Part shown: positions 9,102-17,255 of the stretch, piece after piece
Numbering within the stretch: position 1 is the first letter of the stretch
How the letters are laid out: every line of letters begins with the position of its first letter
NCBI GenBank assembly: GCA_963741305.1
Contig: CAVUHL010000003.1
Span: 3,038,001 to 3,102,000, forward strand
Reading direction: 5' to 3'
From: DATMER01 sp963741305
GTDB taxonomy: Bacteria; Acidobacteriota; Thermoanaerobaculia; Multivoradales; UBA5704
DNA: 64,000 bases
Translations under genes and position numbers: made by a program
The notes under the pieces: model-generated
Told to the model about the DNA's origin: nothing
Databases searched by the model: none
Seen by the model: only the letters and a program-made list of their open reading frames with translations

Positions 9102-10220
9102 ATGCATTATGAAATCGACATCGGTCGTATAAGAGGTTTTGCGGAGCACGCAGCTGCCCCTGACCAGAAACTTGCGGTATGTACCCGCGGATTTTTTACT
9201 CCTGATGACGGCTACAGATTCTACAGCAAGTTAGAGAGCCTTCAATCCTTGGCTCTTCGTCCATATTTTGAAGCTGGTGGACTTCCAGCCACCATCACTC
9301 ATTTTCTTGTCGTGATGCAAGGCGAAATGGGACAAGTATTCGTGAACGAGCCCCCCATACTCGTAAACATGGTTGGTCGCCGGGCAATAACGGCTGGCGA
9401 GAAGATCTATAAGAGTGATGTCGGTGGTATTGGGGCTGTCAGATTTGTGGATCTGGAGATCTCTCCAAACTCAGGAATTATCTTTTACTTCACCATAGGC
9501 TGGAGGCGAGGGCTCTTTTTTGACCTTCGACCTCTGGAAGGAGAGCCTCTTGGCGACATAGATCGTATTCTTGGCGAGCACTACGACCGCCTATGGTTCA
9601 GCGATCTCTATTCGATCCCTAATGAGCTTTGGTCCAAGATTTTTGATACTGGCTGGTTCCCGTTTATACATCTTATCGGTGGAACCTTCGAGAGTCTTCC
9701 GCACTTTCTTGAGCGTGGCATTGTACCCGCCTGGGAAAATGGTGTTCTAGAGCAAATTAAAGAGAATCACCTTCGCGAATGGATCGATGCCTGGCGCGAC
9801 ATTGAAGAACTCCGGGAGCACATTCCTTTTGTGGAGAGAGCAGTTGAACGCTATGCAGCCGGCGACTTCGTATCCACTATAAGTATTTTGTGGCCCCGTA
9901 TTGAAGGAATGTTGCGTCATTTGTATCTCGGCCCAGAGGAGAAGCCCGGACAGAAGAAATTGCTCGCCAATGTCCGTGAAATTATGGAGAAAAAGGCGGA
10001 AGCTCCTAATTCTTACCTGCCAGGCCTCTTTGAGCAATATCTACTTCGTTACTATTTCCGCGACTTCAGTGTTAAAGAGAATCGGGTAGATCTTGCACGA
10101 CACTCTCTTGCGCATGGAGTCACGAAAGCGGGCGATTATGATAAGAAGCGCGCCCTCCAGGGTTTTCTGATCCTTGATCAGCTTGCGTGCTATGCAAGGC
10201 TGGGATGGACGACTCATTAA
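9102..10220 (+). CDS. HEPN-domain protein, candidate RNase partner of the upstream nuclease
   Basis: The 372-residue protein ends in a helical domain containing RHSLAHG: R333, four residues, H338. This is the R-x4-6-H motif that forms the RNase site of HEPN domains in toxins and abortive-infection proteins. The preceding helices (ERYAAGDFVSTISILWPRIEGMLRHLYLG) match the typical first half of such domains. The N-terminal 220 residues are beta-rich and I do not recognise them; they may sense a ligand or partner. It lies 66 bp after the PD-(D/E)XK gene in the same direction and is probably co-expressed. The RNase role is inferred from the motif. Confidence 0.65.
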   Translation: MHYEIDIGRIRGFAEHAAAPDQKLAVCTRGFFTPDDGYRFYSKLESLQSLALRPYFEAGGLPATITHFLVVMQGEMGQVFVNEPPILVNMVGRRAITAGEKIYKSDVGGIGAVRFVDLEISPNSGIIFYFTIGWRRGLFFDLRPLEGEPLGDIDRILGEHYDRLWFSDLYSIPNELWSKIFDTGWFPFIHLIGGTFESLPHFLERGIVPAWENGVLEQIKENHLREWIDAWRDIEELREHIPFVERAVERYAAGDFVSTISILWPRIEGMLRHLYLGPEEKPGQKKLLANVREIMEKKAEAPNSYLPGLFEQYLLRYYFRDFSVKENRVDLARHSLAHGVTKAGDYDKKRALQGFLILDQLACYARLGWTTH

Positions 10221-10316
10221 GAGGGCGGCAAAATCCTGTGGAGTTCGGTTTCGCTGTTCATCGAAATTGAGCCGCGGCGGCTTCCTGGGGCAGCTAGTTC
10301 GTTGCCTCGCGAGGCG

Positions 10317-10472
10317 CTATGCCGCCTTCTCCTCTCCCTCCGCTCCTTGTCCGGCATATCTCTTCTCCATCAAATCATAAATATTTTCAAGCTTCTCCTT
10401 AGAATCCGAATCCACCGCAAAGGTTCCGAACTTCCTGGAGAAAGGCCCGCCTAGAGAAGATAAGAGCCTCAA
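10317..10472 (-). CDS. Possible small protein (51 aa)
   Basis: A short minus-strand frame with TTG start at 10472 encodes a Lys/Glu-rich helical peptide ending DLMEKRYAGQGAEGEEKAA. A GAGG lies upstream and the residue pattern looks protein-like, but there is no recognised family. It would be divergent from the GTG-started gene at 10512. It may be a chance frame. Confidence 0.25.
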   Translation of the reverse strand: MRLLSSLGGPFSRKFGTFAVDSDSKEKLENIYDLMEKRYAGQGAEGEEKAA

Positions 10473-10511
10473 GGCTTTACCGGGCCTCGTAAGGATGTTA
10501 GGATTACCTAC

Positions 10512-10775
10512 GTGACCAACACTAATCCGAAATCCATTACGCTCGAAGAGTGGCGCCAGATTGTGGCCCTGCCCGAAATTCAGGAGGCATGGAGCCTTTC
10601 TGACGATGAGACCCCTGAGCACTTTGCGAGCATAGTCTACGGTGCGAAGTTCGACTTTCTGTCGGGTGCTCCTGGCTATTCGGGCAATCTTTACATTCTT
10701 CAAGGAGATGCGCTTACAGGCGACGCTCCGATGGTCCTTATTCGGAACCACGAAGGCCAACTTCAGGTTGCTTGA
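10512..10775 (+). CDS. Hypothetical protein (87 aa)
   Basis: GTG start at 10512. The product has a helical N-terminus (ITLEEWRQIVALPEIQEAW) followed by a beta-rich part (FDFLSGAPGYSGNLYILQGDAL...PMVLIRNHEG). It resembles uncharacterised small proteins of mobile elements that I recall as a recurring type, but no function can be named. It stands alone after the HEPN gene and is followed, after about 230 bp without a gene, by a terminator at 11003. Confidence 0.55.
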   Translation: MTNTNPKSITLEEWRQIVALPEIQEAWSLSDDETPEHFASIVYGAKFDFLSGAPGYSGNLYILQGDALTGDAPMVLIRNHEGQLQVA

Positions 10776-11002
10776 GGATCGGTACATAGACGTTCCGGCA
10801 CGGCCAGTTTGGCTCCCCTTGGATTATCAGCTCGGAAAGCCACGCCTTAGGTCCGTTTGTCAAGAATGCTTTTCCAGCCTTTTCGGCCAGGCCAAATCCT
10901 CATTGACCATTCAGGTGGGCATTGGTATGCTCACTATGTGCTTGTGGGCGCAAGCCTTGTTCAGCTAAGGAGTCTCCAAAGCTGAAGCCAAGCACACCAG
11001 AG

Positions 11003-11030
11003 ACACCACCTCGCACGGGTGGTGTTTTTG
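11003..11030 (+). terminator. Rho-independent terminator
   Basis: ACACCACC pairs with GGTGGTGT across a short loop and is followed by five T residues. It sits directly before the convergent minus-strand gene ending at 11035. Confidence 0.7.
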
Positions 11031-11034
11031 GTTG

Positions 11035-11508
11035 TCACTCGTCTTCGAGTCCTTCCATCGAGAGTCGCTGTTCACCCCTGCGGAACTTGTTGTAGGGCAT
11101 CACGCTCCAGAAGGTGATGTTGCCATCACCGACCCGCCGCAGGATGGTCCGAAGTTTTACCGGTGCCTCTTGCTTGCCTAAGATGGCGACGAAGCCCCAA
11201 TACTCGACCTGCTTCATTGGCGTCTCGCCCCGAGCTGAGGCCGCTCCTACGGGCTGCAAGAGCCGCCGGTATTCCTGGAGTGTTCCCGCCCGCCGGATGG
11301 TTTCCAAGGCGAGCGGCATGAGCCTGAACTTCAGGAGCTGTTCTTTCTTACTCCTCTCCCGCCGGGCTGAGAACTGGAGATGATGGAAGCCCTTCGCGGT
11401 CAAGAACACCTCGCAATCCAGGTAGGGGTTGTGGATGCTCCGCTTGGAGTCCTACAGTTGTTTCGCTTTCTCTTTGCGCTCCTCGAAGTATTGAGGATCG
11501 ATTTCCAT
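11035..11508 (-). pseudogene. Small conserved protein gene with in-frame amber codon
   Basis: Reading from ATG 11508 gives MEIDPQYFEERKEKAKQL, then TAG at 11454-11452, then the same frame continues DSKRSIHNPYLDCEVFLT...GFVAILGKQEAPVKLRTILRR...FWSVMPYNKF to a stop at 11035. Without the amber codon it would be a 157-residue protein. The later part (K-V-x-L/I-R...FWSVMP) resembles domains of the phage-linked BECR/RelE-like nuclease group, recalled with modest confidence. Other genes here end in TAG, so recoding is unlikely. It is a nonsense mutant, a sequencing error, or a shortened gene using the GTG at 11409. It lies downstream of the recombinase gene in the same direction. Confidence 0.6.
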
Positions 11509-11589
11509 GTATCGGATAAGTTAGGATTAGTTTGAGTCTCACCTTGCCCGAACACTGCACGCTCCGCAAGGCGGCGGCGAGTGTTTCCG

Positions 11590-13122
11590 TCAGTGTTCCT
11601 TCCCTCGATCGGCATTCGGCTGTGCCGAGAGTGCTTTGGTGAGCTTGAGGAGTAAGGCGTCCCACGTTCGAGGTCTGTCTCGATACGGTCCACCGTAAGA
11701 ATTCTTGACCCTCTCTGCGATGAGCTGCGCCTCCGGACGAGGCGTAAACTCAACCTCCTTTCCCTTTACGGTCCAGTTCGAGGTGAGGAGGGATAGCAGA
11801 TCGCGCTTTTCTTCCGGCATACCGGATTCGTATAGTAAATGCGCGGAATCCAGCCGTTCGAGGAAATCAGAGACCTTCTTTAAGCCCGCGTCACCCTCCT
11901 CATCGAGGGTCGCCAGCCTCTCTTCAAGAGCCCGCTTTTCTGCGAGGAGGGCTCCTTTGCGCTCCTCAAAAAGGTCGCGGTCGAGAAGGCCATCGAGGAG
12001 TGCATCAGTAAGCCGGGTGCGGCGTGCGGTGAGCTGGCTAAGTTGTAGCTCCAGTGATGTGCGCTGCTTCGCGGTTTCGCCCTGCCAAGTAGTCGTCAGG
12101 CTCTCAATCTTCTCCTGTACACACAGTCGCTCTTCTTGAGATCGCTGGAGTTGGAGAAGAAACGGAATGAGCTTACCTTCGGGGACCTCCTCCCGAACGC
12201 TTGTTCCCGGACAGCCATGGCAACGATAGTAGACATAGCCCTTCTGTCGCTCGCCAATCAGGGCATAGCCGCAGGTGGCGCAGCGGAGCCGACGTCGGAA
12301 GACAAAATCGTGCTTCTCCGGCCGTGCGGCGAGCTTTCCGTCCAGGACCGCTTGGACACGATCGAAGAGCGATTTCGTGATGAGAGCTTCGTGGGCGCCC
12401 TCGTAGATCTCCTTTCTCCGGCTCACTCGGATGAGCCCGATGTAGAAGGGATTGCGAAGCATGGTCGAAAGGCCGTTTATCGACACCACCCCTCCCCGTC
12501 TATTGCGGAGGCCCGATTTCTGCGCCTCACCCTTCAGCGCATGGAGGTTGTACCGGCCGGTCGCATAGAGCTCGAAGAGACGGCGGACGAGCGGCCCTTT
12601 CACCGGATCGATAGTCTTGGGTTTGCCAGCCCCGCAATCGAGATAGCCAATCGGCGCGGGCAAGGGCAAGATGCCCTGCTTCAGGCGCCCGTTAATGCCT
12701 TTAAGGGCCTCCTCGCGAAGGTTCCGGATGTAGTCTGCTGCGACGACCGCCTGGATGTCGGCGGAGAGGCGTCCGCCCCGGGTTGTGAGGTCGAGTGCCT
12801 CATTTGCGAAGTAGAGTTGGATGAGCCGCCGGTCCATGAGTTCCTGGAGGTCGGCCCAATCCCGGAGGTTCCGGGCACTCCGGTCGATCTTGTGGATCAC
12901 GACTCCGGCGGCAGCATGGCGCCGGAGGAGCCGGAGCATCTCGGTCCAGACAGGCCGGCCGCTTTTGGCTGCTGTCTCGCGCTCCTCAAACCAGCGCGAG
13001 ATGGTGAATCCATTCCGTAGCGCGAACCGTTCGATAGACTCGCGCTGCTCTTGAAGCGAGACGCCGCGCTCTCCCTGCCGGGCGGTTGAGACCCGGATGT
13101 AGCCGTAAAACGTAGTGTTCAT
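11590..13122 (-). CDS. Large serine recombinase
   Basis: This 510-residue protein has the three-part layout of large serine integrases. The N-terminal resolvase domain starts FYGYIRVSTARQG, with catalytic S12 and HKIDRSARNLRDW. The recombinase domain (APIGYLDC...LYATGRYNLHAL...MLRNPFYIGLI) comes next, then a zinc ribbon (CATC...CHGC) and a long coiled coil (LELQLSQLTARRTRLTDALLDGLLDRD). ATG 13122 overlaps the stop of the upstream 81-residue gene by an ATGA, so the two are translationally coupled. It is a good candidate for the enzyme that integrated this island. No matching attachment sites were identified. Site specificity is unknown. Confidence 0.92.
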   Translation of the reverse strand: MNTTFYGYIRVSTARQGERGVSLQEQRESIERFALRNGFTISRWFEERETAAKSGRPVWTEMLRLLRRHAAAGVVIHKIDRSARNLRDWADLQELMDRRLIQLYFANEALDLTTRGGRLSADIQAVVAADYIRNLREEALKGINGRLKQGILPLPAPIGYLDCGAGKPKTIDPVKGPLVRRLFELYATGRYNLHALKGEAQKSGLRNRRGGVVSINGLSTMLRNPFYIGLIRVSRRKEIYEGAHEALITKSLFDRVQAVLDGKLAARPEKHDFVFRRRLRCATCGYALIGERQKGYVYYRCHGCPGTSVREEVPEGKLIPFLLQLQRSQEERLCVQEKIESLTTTWQGETAKQRTSLELQLSQLTARRTRLTDALLDGLLDRDLFEERKGALLAEKRALEERLATLDEEGDAGLKKVSDFLERLDSAHLLYESGMPEEKRDLLSLLTSNWTVKGKEVEFTPRPEAQLIAERVKNSYGGPYRDRPRTWDALLLKLTKALSAQPNADRGKEH

Positions 13123-13364
13123 GATTCGTTGGTTTGCTTTGGGGAATCGACCTTTCCCGTCATCGTAGGACGGGATGGCCGGCTCGTCAAAGCAAGGAAG
13201 CGAGCGTCTGCCTCGGGATCGGCCGTAATGCGCTCGTACATGCGGAGGATCAAGGCAGAATAGCAGGTGTACCACGCATCGAGTTTTGCGTACTCCTCCT
13301 CGGAAAGATTCGGGAAAAGTTTCGTCAATCCCGCAAGCTTCTCTTTGGGTGCGCCGTGCGTCAT
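13119..13364 (-). CDS. Small helical protein coupled to the serine recombinase (81 aa)
   Basis: ATG 13364 begins MTHGAPKEKLAGLTKLFPNLSEEEYAKLDAWYTCYSALILRMYERI, an amphipathic helical protein; the tail is Pro/Thr-rich. Its stop overlaps the recombinase start by four bases. Small genes of the form 'FPNLSEEEYxxLD...YLxLxLRxYERI' are often found just upstream of serine recombinases (recall), suggesting a regulatory or accessory role in recombination. No catalytic motif is seen. Confidence 0.7.
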   Translation of the reverse strand: MTHGAPKEKLAGLTKLFPNLSEEEYAKLDAWYTCYSALILRMYERITADPEADARFLALTSRPSRPTMTGKVDSPKQTNES

Positions 13365-13698
13365 GAGCCTAACGCTACCCGCCCCGCACCAAGGAGAAAG
13401 GCTTCGCCCGTAGCCTTGCGAGCTTGATGTCTTTCTCATTTCGTCTTGTATTTGTCTTTATCTGCGTTTTGGTAGAGTAGCGCGTGTTTTTTGGACCCGA
13501 ACATAACGGGCGCTTTTTGTAAAGGCGACTCCCGCAGCCTTTTTGCACCTCGTTCGGTACGTATCCTGAACAGCCATGACGCGCACTACGACGTTCCCAC
13601 ATTTTGTGGCTCTCTTTTTCGATATCCGTGCCGGCCCTGCGCCGCGGAATAGTTCTCGCTCTGCCAGTCAAATCAACCAACCTGTTCTTTCACACACC
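13365..13698. other. Divergent intergenic region
   Basis: This 334-bp gap separates the divergently transcribed recombinase operon and RuvC-like gene. It contains a small AAGGCT/AGCCTT hairpin (13398-13417) and a T-rich stretch around 13425-13490 that could hold promoters, but no hexamer pair is convincing. No gene is supported. Confidence 0.4.
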
Positions 13699-14190
13699 AT
13701 GTCACAACATCCTACCCGCATCCTCGCAGTTGATCCCATGACGAGAGGCTTTGGCTACGTCATCTTCGAGCAACCCTTCAATCTCGCAGAGTGCGGGTTT
13801 GCGCGCATCATTGAAGACAAGCGTCTCGGCGCCATGGCCCACTTCGAGAAGCTACTCACGGATTTTGCGCCGGAGACTGTGGTCCTTGAAGACGCCAAAG
13901 CTCCCGGCTCTCGCCGACATTACCGGGTACGAGAGCTGATCGAGACCCTCTCCACGCTGGCCCGCGAACGGGGCTTTGCGGTTTCCCTCATCGCGAGGAC
14001 CGCAGTCGTCGCACGCTTTTCGTCAGGCGAGGCGCGCGCGACGAAACAGATGATCGCCCAAACACTTGTGCGCCACTTTCCGGAGCTACGCCTCAAGCTC
14101 CCGAAGCCACGCAAGCCATGGCAAAGCGAGGATGAGCGCATGTCGATCTTTGACGCCTTGGCACTCGCGGTGACCCACGCGACCAAATAG
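13699..14190 (+). CDS. RuvC-like Holliday-junction nuclease
   Basis: The 163-residue product shows the RNase-H-fold arrangement of RuvC: ILAVDPMTRGFGYVIFE with D12, VVLEDAK with E64, and C-terminal DERMSIFDALALA with D145 and D152. Length and spacing suit RuvC-type resolvases, but the sequence diverges from the housekeeping enzyme, as seen in plasmid and phage versions. It probably cleaves branched DNA made during replication or integration of the element. ATG 13699 is chosen because homology-like sequence starts there; no strong ribosome-binding site is visible. A terminator follows at 14216. Confidence 0.75.
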   Translation: MSQHPTRILAVDPMTRGFGYVIFEQPFNLAECGFARIIEDKRLGAMAHFEKLLTDFAPETVVLEDAKAPGSRRHYRVRELIETLSTLARERGFAVSLIARTAVVARFSSGEARATKQMIAQTLVRHFPELRLKLPKPRKPWQSEDERMSIFDALALAVTHATK

Positions 14191-14215
14191 CGCGCGTTTT
14201 TGGGGAGATCCTCGC

Positions 14216-14237
14216 AAGGCGGCCTCGGCCGCCTTTT
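14216..14237 (+). terminator. Rho-independent terminator
   Basis: AGGCGGCC/GGCCGCCT stem with a TC loop followed by TTTT, 26 bp after the RuvC-like gene. Confidence 0.85.
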
Positions 14238-14302
14238 GCGTTCCTTCCCCCGCCTCTACCCTGATTAGCAGAACTTCGACAACTTGAAGAGAGGAGGATG
14301 TG

Positions 14303-15223
14303 ATGCCGAAAGGCTTCGTCTCATTTGTAGAGGTGAAACGGGCAGTCACCATGGAGGCGGTTCTCACGCGCTACGGACTCTTCGCTGACCTTGCGCGCAA
14401 GGGAAAGAACCTCGTGGGACCGTGCCTTTTCTGCGAAGGGCAGTCGGCGCGCCAGTTCCAGGTAAACCCGGTGAAGAACGCCTGGTACTGCTTCGGCTGC
14501 AAGGCAGGCGGCAACGTCCTGGATTTCGTCGCGAAGAAAGAGGGGGTGAGCGTGCGCACTGCCGCCCTAAAGCTCAACTCCTGGTTCGAGCTCGGACTCG
14601 CCGGGGAGACGCCGCAGGCCGAAGGCCCCGCCCCTTCGGCCGACCCGCCAGCCGCTTCCCTGGAAGCTCCGCCGGCAGTGAAGGAACTGCCCACCGAGAA
14701 CCCGCCCCTCACCTTCACCCTCAAAACCCTTGATCCACACCATGCGAGCCTCGCATCCCTGGGGCTCCGGCCGGAGACCGTTGAACGCTTCGGCGCGGGG
14801 TACTGCGCGAAAGGGCTCCTCAAGGGTAGGATGGCGATCCCGATCCACAGCGGTCGTGGTGAGCTTGTCGCCTACACGGGCCTTGCTCTCGACGAGGAGA
14901 CTCCCCGCTATCTCTTCCCGCCGAAGTTCCATCCAGCGCTCGAGGTCTTCAACCTCCATCGCCTCTCCGAGTTCGCCCGGGAAGATGGCCCGCTCTATCT
15001 CGCGCCCGAGATCGAGGGTGCGCTCCGGTTCTCCGATGGGGAGTCCATCTCAGTGCTCGCCCTCTTCGACGGCTCCCTCTCGCCTCAACAGGAGGAGGAG
15101 ATCAGAGGAGTCCTTACGCTCTACGAGCGCCTGGTCCTCGTGGGCGAGGGATTCACCGACCACACCGTCGCGCGTCTCGCACGGCACGTGTCGGTAACGT
15201 GGACACCAGATCTCTCCGCATGA
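14303..15223 (+). CDS. CHC2 zinc-finger, DnaG-primase-like protein
   Basis: The 306-residue product opens with a primase-type zinc finger: GPCLFC (C41, C44) and WYCFGC (C63, C66), followed by KAGGNVLDFV, the signature just after the CHC2 finger of DnaG. A Pro/Ala-rich linker (about 105-135) leads to LRPETVERFGAGYC and RMAIPIHSGRGELVAYTGLALD, matching the DnaG N-terminal catalytic region. The later TOPRIM-like part (YLAPEIEGALRFSDGES...) is poorly conserved, so primase activity is uncertain. ATG 14303 sits five bases after GAGGAGG; a GTG at 14300 is possible but too close. Such proteins support replication of plasmids and integrative elements. Confidence 0.8.
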   Translation: MPKGFVSFVEVKRAVTMEAVLTRYGLFADLARKGKNLVGPCLFCEGQSARQFQVNPVKNAWYCFGCKAGGNVLDFVAKKEGVSVRTAALKLNSWFELGLAGETPQAEGPAPSADPPAASLEAPPAVKELPTENPPLTFTLKTLDPHHASLASLGLRPETVERFGAGYCAKGLLKGRMAIPIHSGRGELVAYTGLALDEETPRYLFPPKFHPALEVFNLHRLSEFAREDGPLYLAPEIEGALRFSDGESISVLALFDGSLSPQQEEEIRGVLTLYERLVLVGEGFTDHTVARLARHVSVTWTPDLSA

Positions 15224-15408
15224 TCGGCGGCGTCCTTGCCGCCTAGCACGAACTTCAATTTCAACCTTCGGCTGCAGGACCTACCTCGGTCGTCGAGGTC
15301 GGCTGTGGCCGGGGTGCGTCGCGGCGGAAAACCCGCCGCACGTCCTAACCAGAGTGGAGGTGGCGAAGGACAGGCACGTCAAAGGTTAGCAAGGGGTAAC
15401 CGGACCGC

Positions 15409-15440
15409 GGGCCGCCAGTCTCACGACGGCTCGGCGGCCC
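15409..15440 (+). promoter_or_regulatory. Hairpin in the symE leader
   Basis: GGGCCGCC (15409-15416) pairs perfectly with GGCGGCCC (15433-15440), leaving a 16-base loop, 22 bp before the symE-like start codon. A second smaller stem (GCGGCGG/CCGCCGC, near 15322) lies further up. SymE-type toxins are commonly controlled at the RNA level, so a role in translation control is possible; this is inference. Confidence 0.4.
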
Positions 15441-15462
15441 GGGTCACTTTAGAGGAGTTCGT

Positions 15463-15666
15463 ATGCACCGGAAAACCACGGTGACCTCGTGTTTCGATGA
15501 GGGTGTGAGCGTGCCGATGATCCGGCTCCGCGGCAGGTGGTTGAAGCGTGCCGGTTTTCGGGAAGGCGATGCCGTGAGGGTCGAGGTCGCAGAAGGCCGT
15601 CTCGTTCTCACGCAGCCCGGAGATCCCGCTCCGCAGGCTGCTGCGCTCGATTCCCGTTGTGCGTGA
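15463..15666 (+). CDS. symE: SymE-family toxin-like protein (67 aa)
   Basis: The core VPMIRLRGRWLKRAGFREGDAVRVEVAEGRLVLTQ is the SymE domain: a hydrophobic strand, L-x-GxWLxxAGFxxGD, then VxVExGxLVL, an AbrB-like swapped-hairpin fold. E. coli SymE is an SOS-induced toxin repressed by an antisense RNA; the present protein has only the core plus about 20 flanking residues. ATG 15463 follows GAGGAG by five bases. No LexA-type box was recognised. It lies in the element block between the primase-like gene and the ribbon-helix-helix gene, and is followed by a terminator at 15764. Confidence 0.8.
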   Translation: MHRKTTVTSCFDEGVSVPMIRLRGRWLKRAGFREGDAVRVEVAEGRLVLTQPGDPAPQAAALDSRCA

Positions 15667-15763
15667 GTGCCGCCGCAAGGCCAATGATCTTCGCGACGGC
15701 ACGAAGCTTTCAGAAGGACGATCCCTCACCTCAATCCTCCTCTTGGAGGAGTACCAATCCTAT

Positions 15764-15795
15764 AAGCCCCTACGGCGCGACCGTTTGGGGCTTTT
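15764..15795 (+). terminator. Rho-independent terminator
   Basis: AAGCCCC (15764-15770) pairs with GGGGCTT (15787-15793) and is followed by TTTT-type sequence. It ends the symE-like transcript. The remaining gap to 15962 holds nothing else that I can support. Confidence 0.7.
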
Positions 15796-15962
15796 CTCGT
15801 GTTCGTCTTCGAGAGGTGCGAAGTGCAGCCCTCCCGGGCGAGAACTTCACGGGGGCAGCTCGGGCGGTCGTGCTCGCGCGTGAGGGCCGAGCGGGCCGGC
15901 CACCCTATGTGGCGCCGACGGACCCGCTCAGCTCTTGTCCAGGTAGGGAAAAAGCTCGTTGC

Positions 15963-16151
15963 CTAGTCTTCGATGCCGAGGTATGCCCGGAGCGCCCGCC
16001 GCATGATCTCCGACTTGGAACAGCGCTCCTTCTCGGCGCGCTTTTCGAGGGCGCTCTCCTCGTCCTCGTAGAGGTAGGCGGTCTCCCGGGTAAGGCCACC
16101 CTTCGTGGTGTGCTTCTGCCTCGGGCGGGGCGTCTTGCTCGCTTTCGGCAT
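15963..16151 (-). CDS. Ribbon-helix-helix DNA-binding protein (62 aa)
   Basis: After a basic N-terminus (MPKASKTPRPRQKHTTKGG) comes LTRETAYLYEDEESALEKRAEKERCSKSEIMRRALRAYLGIED, the strand-helix-helix pattern of CopG/Arc-type regulators, with the SKSEIMRRALRAYL second helix especially typical. These act as dimers on palindromic operators, often autoregulating plasmid or toxin genes. It is divergent from 16352 and convergent with the symE-like gene. Its end, LGIED, closely matches the reconstructed end of the interrupted gene at 18197 (KVLEIED), so the two look like paralogues. Confidence 0.75.
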   Translation of the reverse strand: MPKASKTPRPRQKHTTKGGLTRETAYLYEDEESALEKRAEKERCSKSEIMRRALRAYLGIED

Positions 16152-16351
16152 GCGAAAAAGGGTAGACAATCGCGTAGCGGCAGTATACATTCACGGTGCA
16201 TGCACGATGCCGCCACAAAGGAAGGAGGCATCGCGCCACTGAAGGCGTAGAGGACAAGGGAGGAGGACGCACCTCCTCACAGACAAGGAAGCGGCCCCGA
16301 CGGATGCTCACGACACCCGCCGGAGCCTAGCCCGACAGGAGATCTAGCTCC

Positions 16352-16759
16352 ATGACGGACCAGGAGAAGTCTACACCTCGCTCAGCCACCCCGCCCCGCA
16401 TCGCCCCCGCCGCCTGGGAGGACTTCCCGGTATTCCGGGAGACCTTCCTCATGTACTTCACCGAGCCGGCCACCAACGCCGCCCTCCGCGTCACAGGCCG
16501 CACGATCCACGACATGCTTCTGGAGTTCTACCACCACTTCCCCGAGTGGCCCGAGGGTACGACCGCAACTGAACTGAGGGCCGCGCTCGCCGATCTCCGA
16601 CACCTCGAAGGCTACCTCCGAGCCGTGGGGAGAGAGCATGAGGAAGCGGCGCTCACGGAAGCGAACACCGTCCTCTCACGGCTTGCCGGCCGAGAGGCAG
16701 GCGAGCTCGCCCGGATCGCGGACAAGATCGAAGAGGCCCTCGGAGGGAGGGAGGAGTAG
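16352..16759 (+). CDS. Hypothetical helical protein (135 aa)
   Basis: ATG 16352 has AGGAG about 10 bases upstream. The product is rich in Ala, Glu and Arg and should be mostly helical (WEDFPVFRETFLMYF...TIHDMLLEFYHHFPEWPEGTTATELRAALADLRHLEGYLRAVG). No motif is recognised. It is followed after three bases by the next gene, so the pair forms an operon ending at the terminator at 17178. It is probably an accessory gene of the element. Confidence 0.65.
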   Translation: MTDQEKSTPRSATPPRIAPAAWEDFPVFRETFLMYFTEPATNAALRVTGRTIHDMLLEFYHHFPEWPEGTTATELRAALADLRHLEGYLRAVGREHEEAALTEANTVLSRLAGREAGELARIADKIEEALGGREE

Positions 16760-16762
16760 CCC

Positions 16763-17134
16763 ATGCCGCGCATCCCGACTCCGCTTACCTGGAAGCGCCG
16801 GAACTTCGCCGTCTTGGAACCGATGGGGATGGTGGATCGCCTTACGGCAGTTGCCGTCTCCGGCCTGGTCTCCGGCCCGTTCGCTATCTACGGCTCCTCC
16901 CTGGACGGGGGGTTCACCCTCGTTCACTTGCCCTCCCAGGCGAAGATCATCGACCTCAGGATGCAGAGCGCGTGCAGGGACGCTGCCGAGCAATTCGCCG
17001 CCTTGGACCTCAACTGGTGGACCTGTATCCCGGCGGAGGTCATCGGGCCGGACCTCCAGGAGATGCGGAACATCCATGAACGGCTCCGGCCGCGCCCTTG
17101 GGTCGAGAGCGATTGGGGAAGAGGAGATCGGTAA
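16763..17134 (+). CDS. Hypothetical protein (123 aa)
   Basis: ATG 16763 is preceded by GGGAGGAG inside the end of the previous gene, so translation is likely coupled. The product has a mixed pattern (LEPMGMVDRLTAVAVSGLVSGPFAIYGSSLDGGFTLVHLPSQAKIIDL) and a conserved-looking NWWTCIP. No family recognised. Second gene of a two-gene operon. Confidence 0.65.
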   Translation: MPRIPTPLTWKRRNFAVLEPMGMVDRLTAVAVSGLVSGPFAIYGSSLDGGFTLVHLPSQAKIIDLRMQSACRDAAEQFAALDLNWWTCIPAEVIGPDLQEMRNIHERLRPRPWVESDWGRGDR

Positions 17135-17177
17135 GGATGGCGATGCTCGCCTGACGTAGGCTCGCTCGCGGTAACGA

Positions 17178-17214
17178 GAAAAGGACGGCCCCGGAGGGGG
17201 TCGTCCTTTTCTTA
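17178..17214. terminator. Bidirectional terminator
   Basis: AAAAGGACGGCCCC and GGGGTCGTCCTTTT form a long stem with A-run and T-run on opposite sides, so it can stop transcription from the plus-strand pair 16352-17134 and from the convergent metzincin gene. Confidence 0.85.
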
Positions 17215-17255
17215 TTGCAGAGCGATGGAGGCCGGCTCTCCGTTGCCCCCAGGTC

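Noticed and set aside
11452..11454. Stop-codon recoding (TAG read as an amino acid)
   Set aside because: TAG ends several intact genes in the window (for example 14188-14190 and 41565-41567), so it acts as a normal stop.
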